Assembly: GCA_964508295.1 (NCBI GenBank)
Contig: CAZDSQ010000019.1
Location: 1 to 26,306, forward strand
Direction of reading: 5' to 3'
Length of the DNA: 26,306 bases
Origin: SIG578 sp964508295
Lineage (GTDB): Bacteria > Bacillota > Clostridia > Oscillospirales > Ruminococcaceae
Below are positions 1 to 6,938 of the stretch, in pieces; position 1 is the stretch's first letter, and every line of letters starts with the position of its first letter. The position numbers and the translations under genes are program-made. The notes beneath the pieces were generated by a model, which saw only the letters and a list, made by a program, of their open reading frames with translations, did not search any database and was not told the origin of the DNA.

Positions 1-89
1 CGGTTTACCGCATATCGCATCGAAGATATATCGCTCGTGCTTTGCACGAATATAGATGAGGCACACTTCCTTACGTAGTGTGCCTCATC
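1..89 (-). repeat. Multi-branched hairpin array, copy A (truncated by window edge)
   Basis: This is the right-hand half of the same kind of element seen at 6721-6924 and 21333-21528. Visible small hairpins are CGGT-TT-ACCG (1-10), ATC-GAA-GAT (19-27) and TCGTGC-TTT-GCACGA (35-49). They are separated by the rung sequence TATATCGC, at 27-34 and with one mismatch at 11-18; the outermost rung near 50-55 is degenerate. It ends in a perfect 13-bp stem, 55-67 with 77-89, around a 9-nt loop. That stem lies 11 nt beyond the stop codon of the CinA-sortase gene, so the element forms its 3' untranslated region. No U-tract follows the stem in the minus direction, so it is not a textbook terminator for that gene. 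The left half lies outside the window. Confidence 0.75.
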
Positions 90-100
90 GGGCGGCTTTT

Positions 101-2788
101 TTATTCTTCTGTATTTACCGGTTCTGTTGGTGTCTCAGAGTTTATTGGAGCTTCAGAACTAGTCGGGGTTTCTGTTTCTATTGGAACAGAGGTTGTTCCC
201 TCCTCATTTTCTATGGGCACAGATGACTCATCTGTTTCTGTTGGAACAGATGAGATCTCATCTTCGCTTCCTGCCGGCACAGAGGTTTCGGTGTTAGTGT
301 AAATTCCCGATTCTGTAGTGCCCTCAGAGGCAGATGACTCAGATGAGGTTTCATTTTCCACCTTGCTACCGGTGCTTATATCACTTGAACTCTGTGACAA
401 GCTTGAAGTGATGTTTGACGAATAATTAGATTTTGAAGACGTGGATTGTCTTGATGATGTTGCATCCTCATTAGGAATGTAAATGCTTCCGTCATAACCC
501 GAAGAAACATCATCATTCTGACTGCTTCCTGTGTTCTTTGTAGCAGAGTTTACATCAACTACCCTACTTTCACCGCTTCTTACCTTTCTTGCCATAACAA
601 CTAGGCGCTGATCATCATACTCGTAATAGCAGGTCGAGAGGGTTAATATGTTGTCGGTTGCCTTGACATCAACGGGAATGTTGAATATCGACCTTGCGCG
701 TACACCGCTTATAAATTCCTCAAACATTTCGTTTGTGGTAAGGTTAAGGACATTATAATAGTCAAAATAATTTTCATCATTACTATTCACGCTACAGGTA
801 AACACCGCAAAGATTTTCCAGTCCATTTCCTCATAAACGGTGTCAAACGAAATCAGGGGATGCTTACGATAATATGTAATAGCATTGCTTCCCTTATAGT
901 AATTTTCAAGGTCTGAGAACATCTGGTTATCGCTCTTCATATTATGACCGTGCAAAACGGTATTAAAGTTGAGCTGATCATAACTGTTTCTGTAATCCAT
1001 AAAGGGAGTGCCGTGGCGCTCCTTCTTTTTGTAGAAGTTATGAGTAAGATAAAAATCATTATCGCTGGTTTGCACGACAGGATAATTTATCTGGGTGTCC
1101 TCAATTTCTATCCATCCGACAACATCTTCATTTTCCTGATAGAGCAAGCCAAATTGCTCAAGATAGCCATCGGGATATTCGATATCAGCAGTCGGTTTCT
1201 CGGTTTTAAGAGTTTCAAGGCTGTTATAGAGATTTTTATTCTGCTGAATTCCAAAAAAGAAATTAAGCACAACGCTTGCCGAAACTATAAGAGCAACAAG
1301 AGCGGTAAGGAATACCGATTTTCTTACTTTTTCGCCCGTGGCATCATATTTATTCGGGAGAATGTTAAATGCAAATCTTGCCATTTTAGCCTTAAACGAA
1401 TTATCCCCTTCCATTATAACGGGTACGCTCTGCTCCACGGTTTCTTCTGCGGCAGAATTACTAAACATAAGCTTGCCTTTGATTTCCTCAAGGCTTGCAC
1501 TGCTATTTGAAATCTCGGAAATGGGAATTCTCTGGCAGTTAAAGATTGCGGCACCGATTATAATTTTTCTTATCATATCAAAGGCGTGCATCGAGGCAAG
1601 CTCCCTGATCTTTTCTCTTGTTTCGTTACCTCTGGGAGCCAGTTCAAATCTCTTTACCCAAACCGTCTGACTATTGCAGACCGCGATAAACACAAGACCT
1701 ACCTGCTCGCCAAAGCTTGCGGCAGGGCCCGCATAGCCGGTTACTGCAACCGCCATATCTGAGCCTGCGGCTCTCATTGCGCCGACTGACATCTGGCAGG
1801 CGGTTTCAGCGCTTACAGCGCCAAGCTCTTTAAGGGTGGTTTTATCCACGCCCAAAAATTCGTTTTTTACACCCTCACTGTAGCTTGTAATTCCAAGCCC
1901 AAAGCAAAGAGAAGCGCCCGAAATATCGGTAATTTTCTTCGAAATTAAGCCGCCTGTGCAGGACTCTGCGGTAGCCAGAGTTATCTTTTCAGAAACGAGC
2001 TTGCTGACAACAGCGTGCTGAATCGATGGGCAATCGACGCCGTATACGGCATCGCCAAGTCTTCTCTTGATTTCCTCAACCGCCACTGCAGTGTTCTCGT
2101 CTGCCTCACTCTGAGTATCGGCAAAGGAGGTTACACAGATGTCTATTTTTCCGCCTTCGGCATAGGTTGCAATATTTGGAGAATTTTTCTCAATCATATC
2201 GTCAAGCGCGGTTGCGATAAGAGACTCGCCCATTCCGAAAACGTTAACCGTTTTAACAGAGCTATGTACCCCTGACATAGCCTTTACAAAAGGTTTTACC
2301 TCTTTTTCAAACATAGGATGCATTTCGTGCGGCGGTCCGGGGAGCAGGATAATACACTGGTTTCCACTCTTTAAAATGCAACCCGGCGAAAGTCCGTTGT
2401 CGTTCTTAAGCACCTGACAACCCTCGGGCAGCATTGCCTGACGAACGTTATTATCGGGCATTTTGTCGCCCTTTTTAGCAAAGTAAGCTTCAATCTTATC
2501 AAGAGCCTCTTTATTGACCGTGAGCTTTATGTCAAGTAGCTCGCAGACGGCGTCTTTGGTAAGGTCATCCTTAGTGGGTCCAAGACCGCCTGTAAGAACA
2601 ACGATATTAGCGTAACTTAAGGCATCAGCAACGGTGCTCTTTATCGCCGCCTTACTATCTCCTACAGAGACCTGCTTAGTAACCTTTACACCCAGGTGCA
2701 AAAGCTGCTCAGAGAGATACTGTGCATTGGTATTTACCTGTTTACCGCTTAAAACTTCATTTCCAACGGCTATAATTTCAGCGTTCAT
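101..2788 (-). CDS. CinA - class B sortase fusion protein (895 aa)
   Basis: One uninterrupted frame encodes two normally separate proteins. Residues 1-165 are the MoaB-like N-terminal domain of CinA (VLTGGLGPTKDD at 64-75, LLPGPPHEM at 148-156). Residues 255-412 are the CinA C-terminal (PncC-type NMN deamidase) domain, with AESCTGG at 274-280 and VTGYAGP at 349-355. After a linker, EKVRK precedes one membrane span (about 491-513), giving a predicted cytosolic CinA and an exterior C-terminus. Residues 545-735 are a class B sortase: likely catalytic His615 (HGHN), Cys720 in TLSTC, and Arg728. Residues 737-895 are a Ser/Thr/Glu-rich tail with imperfect SSVPxETE-like repeats and no LPXTG motif. 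Start ATG has GGAGG 6 nt upstream. It is the last gene after the cysteine desulfurase and thiI, 32 bp behind thiI. CinA homologues salvage pyridine nucleotides; sortases attach proteins to cell wall or pili. The sortase substrate is not visible here. An internal ATG at residue 441 has AAAGG 7 nt upstream, so a separate sortase product is possible. Confidence 0.9.
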   Translation of the reverse strand: MNAEIIAVGNEVLSGKQVNTNAQYLSEQLLHLGVKVTKQVSVGDSKAAIKSTVADALSYANIVVLTGGLGPTKDDLTKDAVCELLDIKLTVNKEALDKIEAYFAKKGDKMPDNNVRQAMLPEGCQVLKNDNGLSPGCILKSGNQCIILLPGPPHEMHPMFEKEVKPFVKAMSGVHSSVKTVNVFGMGESLIATALDDMIEKNSPNIATYAEGGKIDICVTSFADTQSEADENTAVAVEEIKRRLGDAVYGVDCPSIQHAVVSKLVSEKITLATAESCTGGLISKKITDISGASLCFGLGITSYSEGVKNEFLGVDKTTLKELGAVSAETACQMSVGAMRAAGSDMAVAVTGYAGPAASFGEQVGLVFIAVCNSQTVWVKRFELAPRGNETREKIRELASMHAFDMIRKIIIGAAIFNCQRIPISEISNSSASLEEIKGKLMFSNSAAEETVEQSVPVIMEGDNSFKAKMARFAFNILPNKYDATGEKVRKSVFLTALVALIVSASVVLNFFFGIQQNKNLYNSLETLKTEKPTADIEYPDGYLEQFGLLYQENEDVVGWIEIEDTQINYPVVQTSDNDFYLTHNFYKKKERHGTPFMDYRNSYDQLNFNTVLHGHNMKSDNQMFSDLENYYKGSNAITYYRKHPLISFDTVYEEMDWKIFAVFTCSVNSNDENYFDYYNVLNLTTNEMFEEFISGVRARSIFNIPVDVKATDNILTLSTCYYEYDDQRLVVMARKVRSGESRVVDVNSATKNTGSSQNDDVSSGYDGSIYIPNEDATSSRQSTSSKSNYSSNITSSLSQSSSDISTGSKVENETSSESSASEGTTESGIYTNTETSVPAGSEDEISSVPTETDESSVPIENEEGTTSVPIETETPTSSEAPINSETPTEPVNTEE

Positions 2789-2820
2789 ATTTTTCCTCCG
2801 TTCTCTCTTTTTACCGCAAG

Positions 2821-3996
2821 CTAAAAGGCTGACACAAACTCGGTTTCGACCGTTTCGACCGCCTCGTCAACCAGCGCCTCAATATCCATAACACTCTCAA
2901 CCCTTTCAAAGTCCGACAGACTCGGTTTGGTTTTGGGGTGCTTGGGAGTAAAGACGGTGCAGCAATCCTCAAACGGCTGAACCGATATATCAAAGGTTTC
3001 GATTTTTCTTGAAATTGCAACGATTTCTTCCTTGTCCATTCCAATAAGTGGGCGGAATGTAGGAAGCTCTGACACAGCGTCGGTACACTGAATTGCAGGC
3101 AGGGTCTGGCTTGCGACCTGACCCAAGCTCTCGCCCGTTATAAGCGCGAGCGAGCCGTTTTTCTCGGCTATCTTATTTGCAATTCTCATCATAAAGCGGC
3201 GCATAACAAGGGTTGAATACTCCTCTTTCACTCTGTCCCTTATCTGCTCCTGAATTTTGGTAAAGCAGACTGTATAAAGCTTAATTCTGCCTGTATAGTG
3301 AGTCATCTGACGAAGCAGGTCTTTAACCTTCTCAAGCGCTCTTTCGCTTGTGTAAGGCGGGCTTGCAAAGTGAATAGCGGTAAGCTCCAAGCCCCTCTTT
3401 GCCATCATATAGCCTGCAACGGGGCTGTCAATTCCGCCTGAAATTAAAAGCATTGCTCTGCCGCCTGTTCCGGTGGGGATACCGCCCGCTCCGTCGGTCT
3501 GAGCAGAGTGGATATAGGCAAATTTATCTCTTACCTCAATAACAACCGAAACCTCGGGGTCAATAACATCAACCGAAAGGTTGTGGAATTTAGAGAGCAG
3601 ATAACCTCCGACCTCTCGGCAAATTTCGGGCGAGGTTAAGGGGAATTTCTTGTCCGAGCGCTTTGCCAGCACCTTAAAGGTCTTAGCAAATGAAAGCTGA
3701 TCCTTTAAATACTCGGCGGCGGTTTTCTTAATTACGTCCATATCCTTTTCGATCTCGCAGGCGCGGCAAAAGGCGCTTACGCCGAAAACCTTGGACACAA
3801 TGTCGCAGGCCGCATCCATATCAAAAAACTCTTCGCGCGGCTCTATTGTTACAGTCGACTGCGCCTTTTTGGCATCGACCTTTCCAAGATGCGCCATTCT
3901 GCGCTTTATATTTTTTATCATAGCGTCCTCAAAGGTGCTTCTGTTAAGACCTTTAAGGGCGATCTCGCCGTTTTTAATGAGAATGATTTCCTTCAT
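2821..3996 (-). CDS. thiI: tRNA 4-thiouridine synthase ThiI
   Basis: ThiI adenylates U8 of tRNA and transfers sulfur to it to make 4-thiouridine; in some bacteria it also feeds sulfur into thiamine thiazole synthesis. The 391-residue protein has an N-terminal ferredoxin-like/THUMP region (about 1-165) and a PP-loop ATPase domain with SGGIDS at 186-191 and TGESLGQVASQT at 288-299. EDCCTVFTPKHP at 343-354 holds the conserved Cys pair region. It stops at about the length of rhodanese-less ThiI, as in Bacillus and most Clostridia, so persulfide must come directly from a partner desulfurase; such a gene lies 16 bp upstream. GGAGG sits before the ATG. The pairing of a dedicated NifS-like enzyme with rhodanese-less ThiI is established in Firmicutes; that these two work together here is inferred from the shared operon. 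Confidence 0.96.
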   Translation of the reverse strand: MKEIILIKNGEIALKGLNRSTFEDAMIKNIKRRMAHLGKVDAKKAQSTVTIEPREEFFDMDAACDIVSKVFGVSAFCRACEIEKDMDVIKKTAAEYLKDQLSFAKTFKVLAKRSDKKFPLTSPEICREVGGYLLSKFHNLSVDVIDPEVSVVIEVRDKFAYIHSAQTDGAGGIPTGTGGRAMLLISGGIDSPVAGYMMAKRGLELTAIHFASPPYTSERALEKVKDLLRQMTHYTGRIKLYTVCFTKIQEQIRDRVKEEYSTLVMRRFMMRIANKIAEKNGSLALITGESLGQVASQTLPAIQCTDAVSELPTFRPLIGMDKEEIVAISRKIETFDISVQPFEDCCTVFTPKHPKTKPSLSDFERVESVMDIEALVDEAVETVETEFVSAF

Positions 3997-4012
3997 TTGT
4001 TCCTCCGAACAG

Positions 4013-5146
4013 TTATTTTATCTTTTGAAGAGTGTTTAGTGCGTCTTTTATTCCGCAGAGCAGAGCGTCAACATCGCTCTCGGTATTATCGGCGCTGAAG
4101 CTAACTCTTATAGCGGTATCGACCGCCAAATTTGAAAGGCCAAGGGAAGAAAGCACGTGGCTACGGTTTCCCTTTGCACAGGCAGAGCCGCCCGAAATAT
4201 AGATTTCCCGCTCCTCTAAAAAGTGGAGCATCGTTTCGGACTTTACCGCCATACTCGAAAAGTTGACTATATATGGGCAGGCATCGGTAGCGCTGTTTAT
4301 TGTAGCTCCTTCTATCTCTTTAAGACCGCTGACAAGGCGGTTTGAAAGCTCTTTTGCCTTTTGAAAAGCTACGGGCATATTTTTCACTACCTCGTCGCAG
4401 GCCACTCCAAATGCGGCTATAGATGCGGCGTTTTCTGTTCCCGGGCGCATTTTGTTTTGCTGCTCTCCGCCAAAGATTAGGGGTGAAATTTTAGTTCCCT
4501 TTTTAACAAAGAGGGCGCCTACACCTTTAGGAGCGTGAATTTTGTGTCCACTTACGGTAAGTAGGTCCACGCCGAGTCTGCCTGTATGAACGGGTATCTT
4601 GCCGAAAGCCTGCACCGCGTCACAATGCACCAGCGCTTTAGCATTTTTTCTTCTCGCGGCGGCGGCTATAAGTGCAACGTCGTTTACAGCGCCTATCTCG
4701 TTATTTACAAGCATTACCGACACGATAATAGTTTTATCATCAACGGCCCGCGCAACATCGTCAGGGTTTATTTTGCCGCTTTTGTCGGGGTTTAGGTAAA
4801 CCACCTCAAAGCCTCTTGTTTCAAGCTCTTTTGCCGCCTCTATAACCGAGGAGTGCTCGTAGCTTGATACGATTATCTTATTTCCGCGGCGACGGTGGGC
4901 GTGAGCCGCACCTAAGAGAGCGGTGTTGTTGCTCTCTGTGCCTCCGCTTGTAAAGAAAAGCTCTCCCTCACGGCAGGAAAGCGCCCCTGAGATAATTCGG
5001 CGGGCAGTTTTTATCTCCTGCTCGGCCTTAAAGCCGAGGGTGTGAAGCGAAGAGGGATTTCCAAAACATTCGGTCATAACATAAAGCGCTTTTTCTGCCG
5101 CTTTTTTGCTCACAACAGTCGTTGCGCTGTTATCAAGATAAACCAT
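4013..5146 (-). CDS. Cysteine desulfurase (NifS/IscS family, ThiI partner)
   Basis: This PLP enzyme takes sulfur from L-cysteine and carries it as a cysteine persulfide. The 377 residues begin YLDNSATT and carry TSGGTESNN (66-74), the substrate/PLP-contacting YEHSS (96-100), the PLP lysine in SGHKIHAPKG (Lys202), and the persulfide cysteine in SGGSACAKG (Cys323). The short active-site loop and position next to thiI match the NifZ-type desulfurases that feed ThiI in Firmicutes rather than the ISC operon enzyme; no iscU, iscR or other Fe-S assembly gene is adjacent. It is the first gene behind a strong promoter at 5185-5213. The Shine-Dalgarno is AGGAGG upstream of the ATG. The exact subfamily name is uncertain, so no symbol is given. 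Confidence 0.93.
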   Translation of the reverse strand: MVYLDNSATTVVSKKAAEKALYVMTECFGNPSSLHTLGFKAEQEIKTARRIISGALSCREGELFFTSGGTESNNTALLGAAHAHRRRGNKIIVSSYEHSSVIEAAKELETRGFEVVYLNPDKSGKINPDDVARAVDDKTIIVSVMLVNNEIGAVNDVALIAAAARRKNAKALVHCDAVQAFGKIPVHTGRLGVDLLTVSGHKIHAPKGVGALFVKKGTKISPLIFGGEQQNKMRPGTENAASIAAFGVACDEVVKNMPVAFQKAKELSNRLVSGLKEIEGATINSATDACPYIVNFSSMAVKSETMLHFLEEREIYISGGSACAKGNRSHVLSSLGLSNLAVDTAIRVSFSADNTESDVDALLCGIKDALNTLQKIK

Positions 5147-5184
5147 TTTGTTTCCCCTCCTCCTAAAATTTTAATCCACTCTAT

Positions 5185-5213
5185 ATTATACAACAGTTTT
5201 GCTACTATTTCAA
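5185..5213 (-). promoter_or_regulatory. Sigma-A promoter of the desulfurase-thiI-cinA/sortase operon
   Basis: Reading on the minus strand, TTGAAA (5213-5208), a 17-bp spacer and a perfect TATAAT (5190-5185) lie about 40 bp before the desulfurase ATG. The -35 box falls just after the stop codon of the YgjP-like gene, and no terminator separates the two transcription units, so read-through from upstream is also possible. Confidence 0.85.
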
Positions 5214-5217
5214 GCCA

Positions 5218-5736
5218 CTAATTGTGTTTTAACAGTTTATTCCTATCGCGATAATCGGGCATATATTTTTCTATAAGGGCATAAAAACTCTTGCCGTGAT
5301 TTTTGTGCTTTATATGGGCAAGCTCGTGGACTATAACGTAGTCAACAGCCTCAAGCGGTTTTTGCATTAAAAGATAGGAAAAGCAGAGGCTGTTTTTGCC
5401 GCTACAACTGCCAAAGCGGGTGCGGGCAGAGGTGATTTTAATGCCGCTTGGCTTTAATCCCATAATAGCGCTGTATTCCATAACCTTTGCGGGTATGTAA
5501 TCCTTGGCGGCTTTTTTAAGAGCGGCAATTTGCTCATCGCTCAGCGGGGTATAATTATCTCTGCGCTCTTTTACCCGCTCCATTGCCTTTTCGAGCCATT
5601 CTTTATGTGCTGACACAAATTTCTCAATTTGCAAGTCGCTTACAAAAAAGGGCGCTCTCACAATTACATCAAGGTCACGGGTTACCTCAATAGCGAGGCT
5701 CTTTCTCTTTGAGCGCACTATTCTATAATTGGTCAT
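5218..5736 (-). CDS. YgjP-like zinc metallopeptidase domain protein (DUF45)
   Basis: The 172-residue protein belongs to the YgjP/DUF45 family, related to SprT/WLM-type zinc metallopeptidases. The zinc motif HELAH is at 137-141, followed by HKNHGKSF, whose His147 is the usual third ligand region. FGSC (108-111) precedes it, as is typical of the family. There is no signal peptide or membrane span, so it is cytosolic. The physiological substrate of this family is not well established. Its ATG overlaps the stop of the DUF523 gene upstream (ATGA), with GGAGG 4 nt before the start, indicating translational coupling. It is the last gene of the NUDIX-DUF523-YgjP run; no terminator is visible after it. 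Confidence 0.88.
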   Translation of the reverse strand: MTNYRIVRSKRKSLAIEVTRDLDVIVRAPFFVSDLQIEKFVSAHKEWLEKAMERVKERRDNYTPLSDEQIAALKKAAKDYIPAKVMEYSAIMGLKPSGIKITSARTRFGSCSGKNSLCFSYLLMQKPLEAVDYVIVHELAHIKHKNHGKSFYALIEKYMPDYRDRNKLLKHN

Positions 5737-6173
5737 ATTTCCTCCTCAGGCAAGATGGAGAGCATATCCTCGGTCAGTACCGTTATGCCGTTTTTAATTA
5801 GCAGGTCAGCGGCAACTCCGTTTCCCTTTATAAGCGTTCCTGTAAAGGTTCCGTCGTAAACCTCGGTAGCCGAGCAGGCGGGGCTTTTTGCCTTCATTAT
5901 GGCATATTTACAGCCGTGCTTTTTAGCCGTTTCAAGCGCGATTTCGGCGCCTTTATTATACTCGGCAGTCTTATCCTCGCCGTTTTTGCTTATGACCCGC
6001 TCTCCCATTCTTTCGCAGGGTGTACGTGGGCAGCAAAGTCCGCCGTCCATCTCCGGACAGACAGGAACAAGATTGTGCTTTTCGGAAAGTGCAATAACCG
6101 CATCGCAGGGCTTACTCTTGCCGTCATAGCGGCAGGCTCTACCCAAAAGGCAGGCGCTGACTAATATGTTCAT
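5733..6173 (-). CDS. DUF523 family protein (YbbK-like)
   Basis: This 146-residue protein matches the DUF523 family: start MNILVSACLLGRACRYDG, then PVCPEMDGGLCCPRTPCER (38-55) and KAKSPACS (95-101). The cysteines at 8, 14, 23, 39, 47, 48, 53 and 100 form a pattern that suggests metal or Fe-S binding, but I know of no firmly established reaction. It is cytosolic with no membrane segment. Its start codon overlaps the NUDIX stop codon as ATGA, and its own stop overlaps the YgjP-like start in the same way, so the three genes form a tightly coupled operon. Confidence 0.88.
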   Translation of the reverse strand: MNILVSACLLGRACRYDGKSKPCDAVIALSEKHNLVPVCPEMDGGLCCPRTPCERMGERVISKNGEDKTAEYNKGAEIALETAKKHGCKYAIMKAKSPACSATEVYDGTFTGTLIKGNGVAADLLIKNGITVLTEDMLSILPEEEI

Positions 6174-6637
6174 TTAATTTTCTCCCCGTTTAAAATAACC
6201 TCGGTCAAAATACTTTCTCTATAGGAAAGCTTCATCGAAAAGAAAGGCTCGCCTTTATCAAGCAGATCAAAGAAATAGTAATCGCCCTCCCAGAGATCCA
6301 GCTCGCGAAGCCTTGATTTATCGACCCATTCAAGCCTTCCCTCGTCACACTCCTTTATCTCGCCCTCAAACTCGGTGGCGGTAAAAAGGTGCATATAGTC
6401 GGTCGGGTACGGCGGGCAGTCAAAGGTAACTACAGCACGGTAGGCAAGGTTTTTGACTTTAAGGCCCGTTTCCTCAAAAATTTCACGCTCGGCGCACTCT
6501 TCGGGGCTTTCGCCCTCCTCAAACCTGCCACCTACGCCTATCCACTTGTCGCGGTTTACATCGTTTTCCTTTTTAATTCTATGAAGCATCAGGTACTTTC
6601 CGTCTTTTTCAATATAGCAAAGGCTTGTGTTTTGCAT
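6170..6637 (-). CDS. NUDIX hydrolase (MutT-like, 8-oxo-dGTP diphosphatase type)
   Basis: The 155-residue protein carries a complete NUDIX box, G-x5-E-x7-REIFEETGL, from Gly37 to Leu59, the Mg2+-binding catalytic element that hydrolyses nucleoside diphosphate-X bonds. The N-terminal strand MQNTSLCYIEKDGKYLMLHR and the following DRDKWxGVGGRFE context resemble the 8-oxo-dGTP diphosphatases of Firmicutes, so a nucleotide-pool cleaning role is likely but the substrate cannot be read from sequence. It heads the NUDIX-DUF523-YgjP operon. A GGAG site lies just before the ATG. I found no convincing promoter in the 80 bp before it; the region between it and glnS is the hairpin array, so it may be transcribed by read-through from gltX-glnS. 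Confidence 0.92.
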   Translation of the reverse strand: MQNTSLCYIEKDGKYLMLHRIKKENDVNRDKWIGVGGRFEEGESPEECAEREIFEETGLKVKNLAYRAVVTFDCPPYPTDYMHLFTATEFEGEIKECDEGRLEWVDKSRLRELDLWEGDYYFFDLLDKGEPFFSMKLSYRESILTEVILNGEKIK

Positions 6638-6720
6638 AAAACTACTCCATTTTAAAATATGTAAAAAATAACGCCTTTGAATTACAAAAGCGTATATGGT
6701 AACGGTTTATATAAAATTTA

Positions 6721-6924
6721 ATGAAGTTTTTGCTGATGCAAAAATGAAGTAGCAAGCAAAACTTGCTATGAAGTATAGGCTTACAGCCTATATGAAGTAA
6801 AGTTTGCTCATTTCGCCGCAGGTGAAACTTCATACACAAGGTGTACTTCATTGCCGAAGGCAACTTCATTTGCCCGTGAGGGCAAACTTCATTGTGGCAC
6901 ACTCCGCAAGGAAGTGCGCCACAA
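6721..6924 (-). repeat. Multi-branched hairpin array, copy B (ATGAAGT/ACTTCAT rungs)
   Basis: This fills the stretch between glnS and the NUDIX gene. Four direct ATGAAGT rungs (6721, 6744, 6768, 6792) are followed by four ACTTCAT rungs (6827, 6845, 6863, 6886), which are their reverse complements. Between left rungs sit three small hairpins (stems TTTTGC/GCAAAA, AGCAAG/CTTGCT, ATAGGC/GCCTAT). An apical hairpin, TTTCGCC-GCA-GGTGAAA, is at 6811-6827. Between right rungs sit three more (ACAC/GTGT, TTGCC/GGCAA, TTTGCCC/GGGCAAA). A larger imperfect hairpin at 6892-6924 lies next to glnS and ends 14 nt from its stop codon. Nested pairing of the rungs would give three stacked four-way junctions. Being palindromic, it can fold on either strand or as RNA in the glnS 3' untranslated region. 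The 80 bp from 6638 to 6720 is AT-rich and holds nothing else I can identify. Confidence 0.88.
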
Positions 6925-6938
6925 CGGCGGCTCTTTTA

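Noticed and set aside
6642..6902. 86-residue minus-strand frame across hairpin array B
   Set aside because: It translates the palindromic arms and linkers and is explained by the array structure; there is no ribosome binding site or family similarity.
6721..6924. CRISPR array reading of the regularly spaced ATGAAGT/ACTTCAT repeats
   Set aside because: The repeats are only 7 bp, switch orientation halfway, and the intervals are themselves palindromes of differing length. No cas gene is present.
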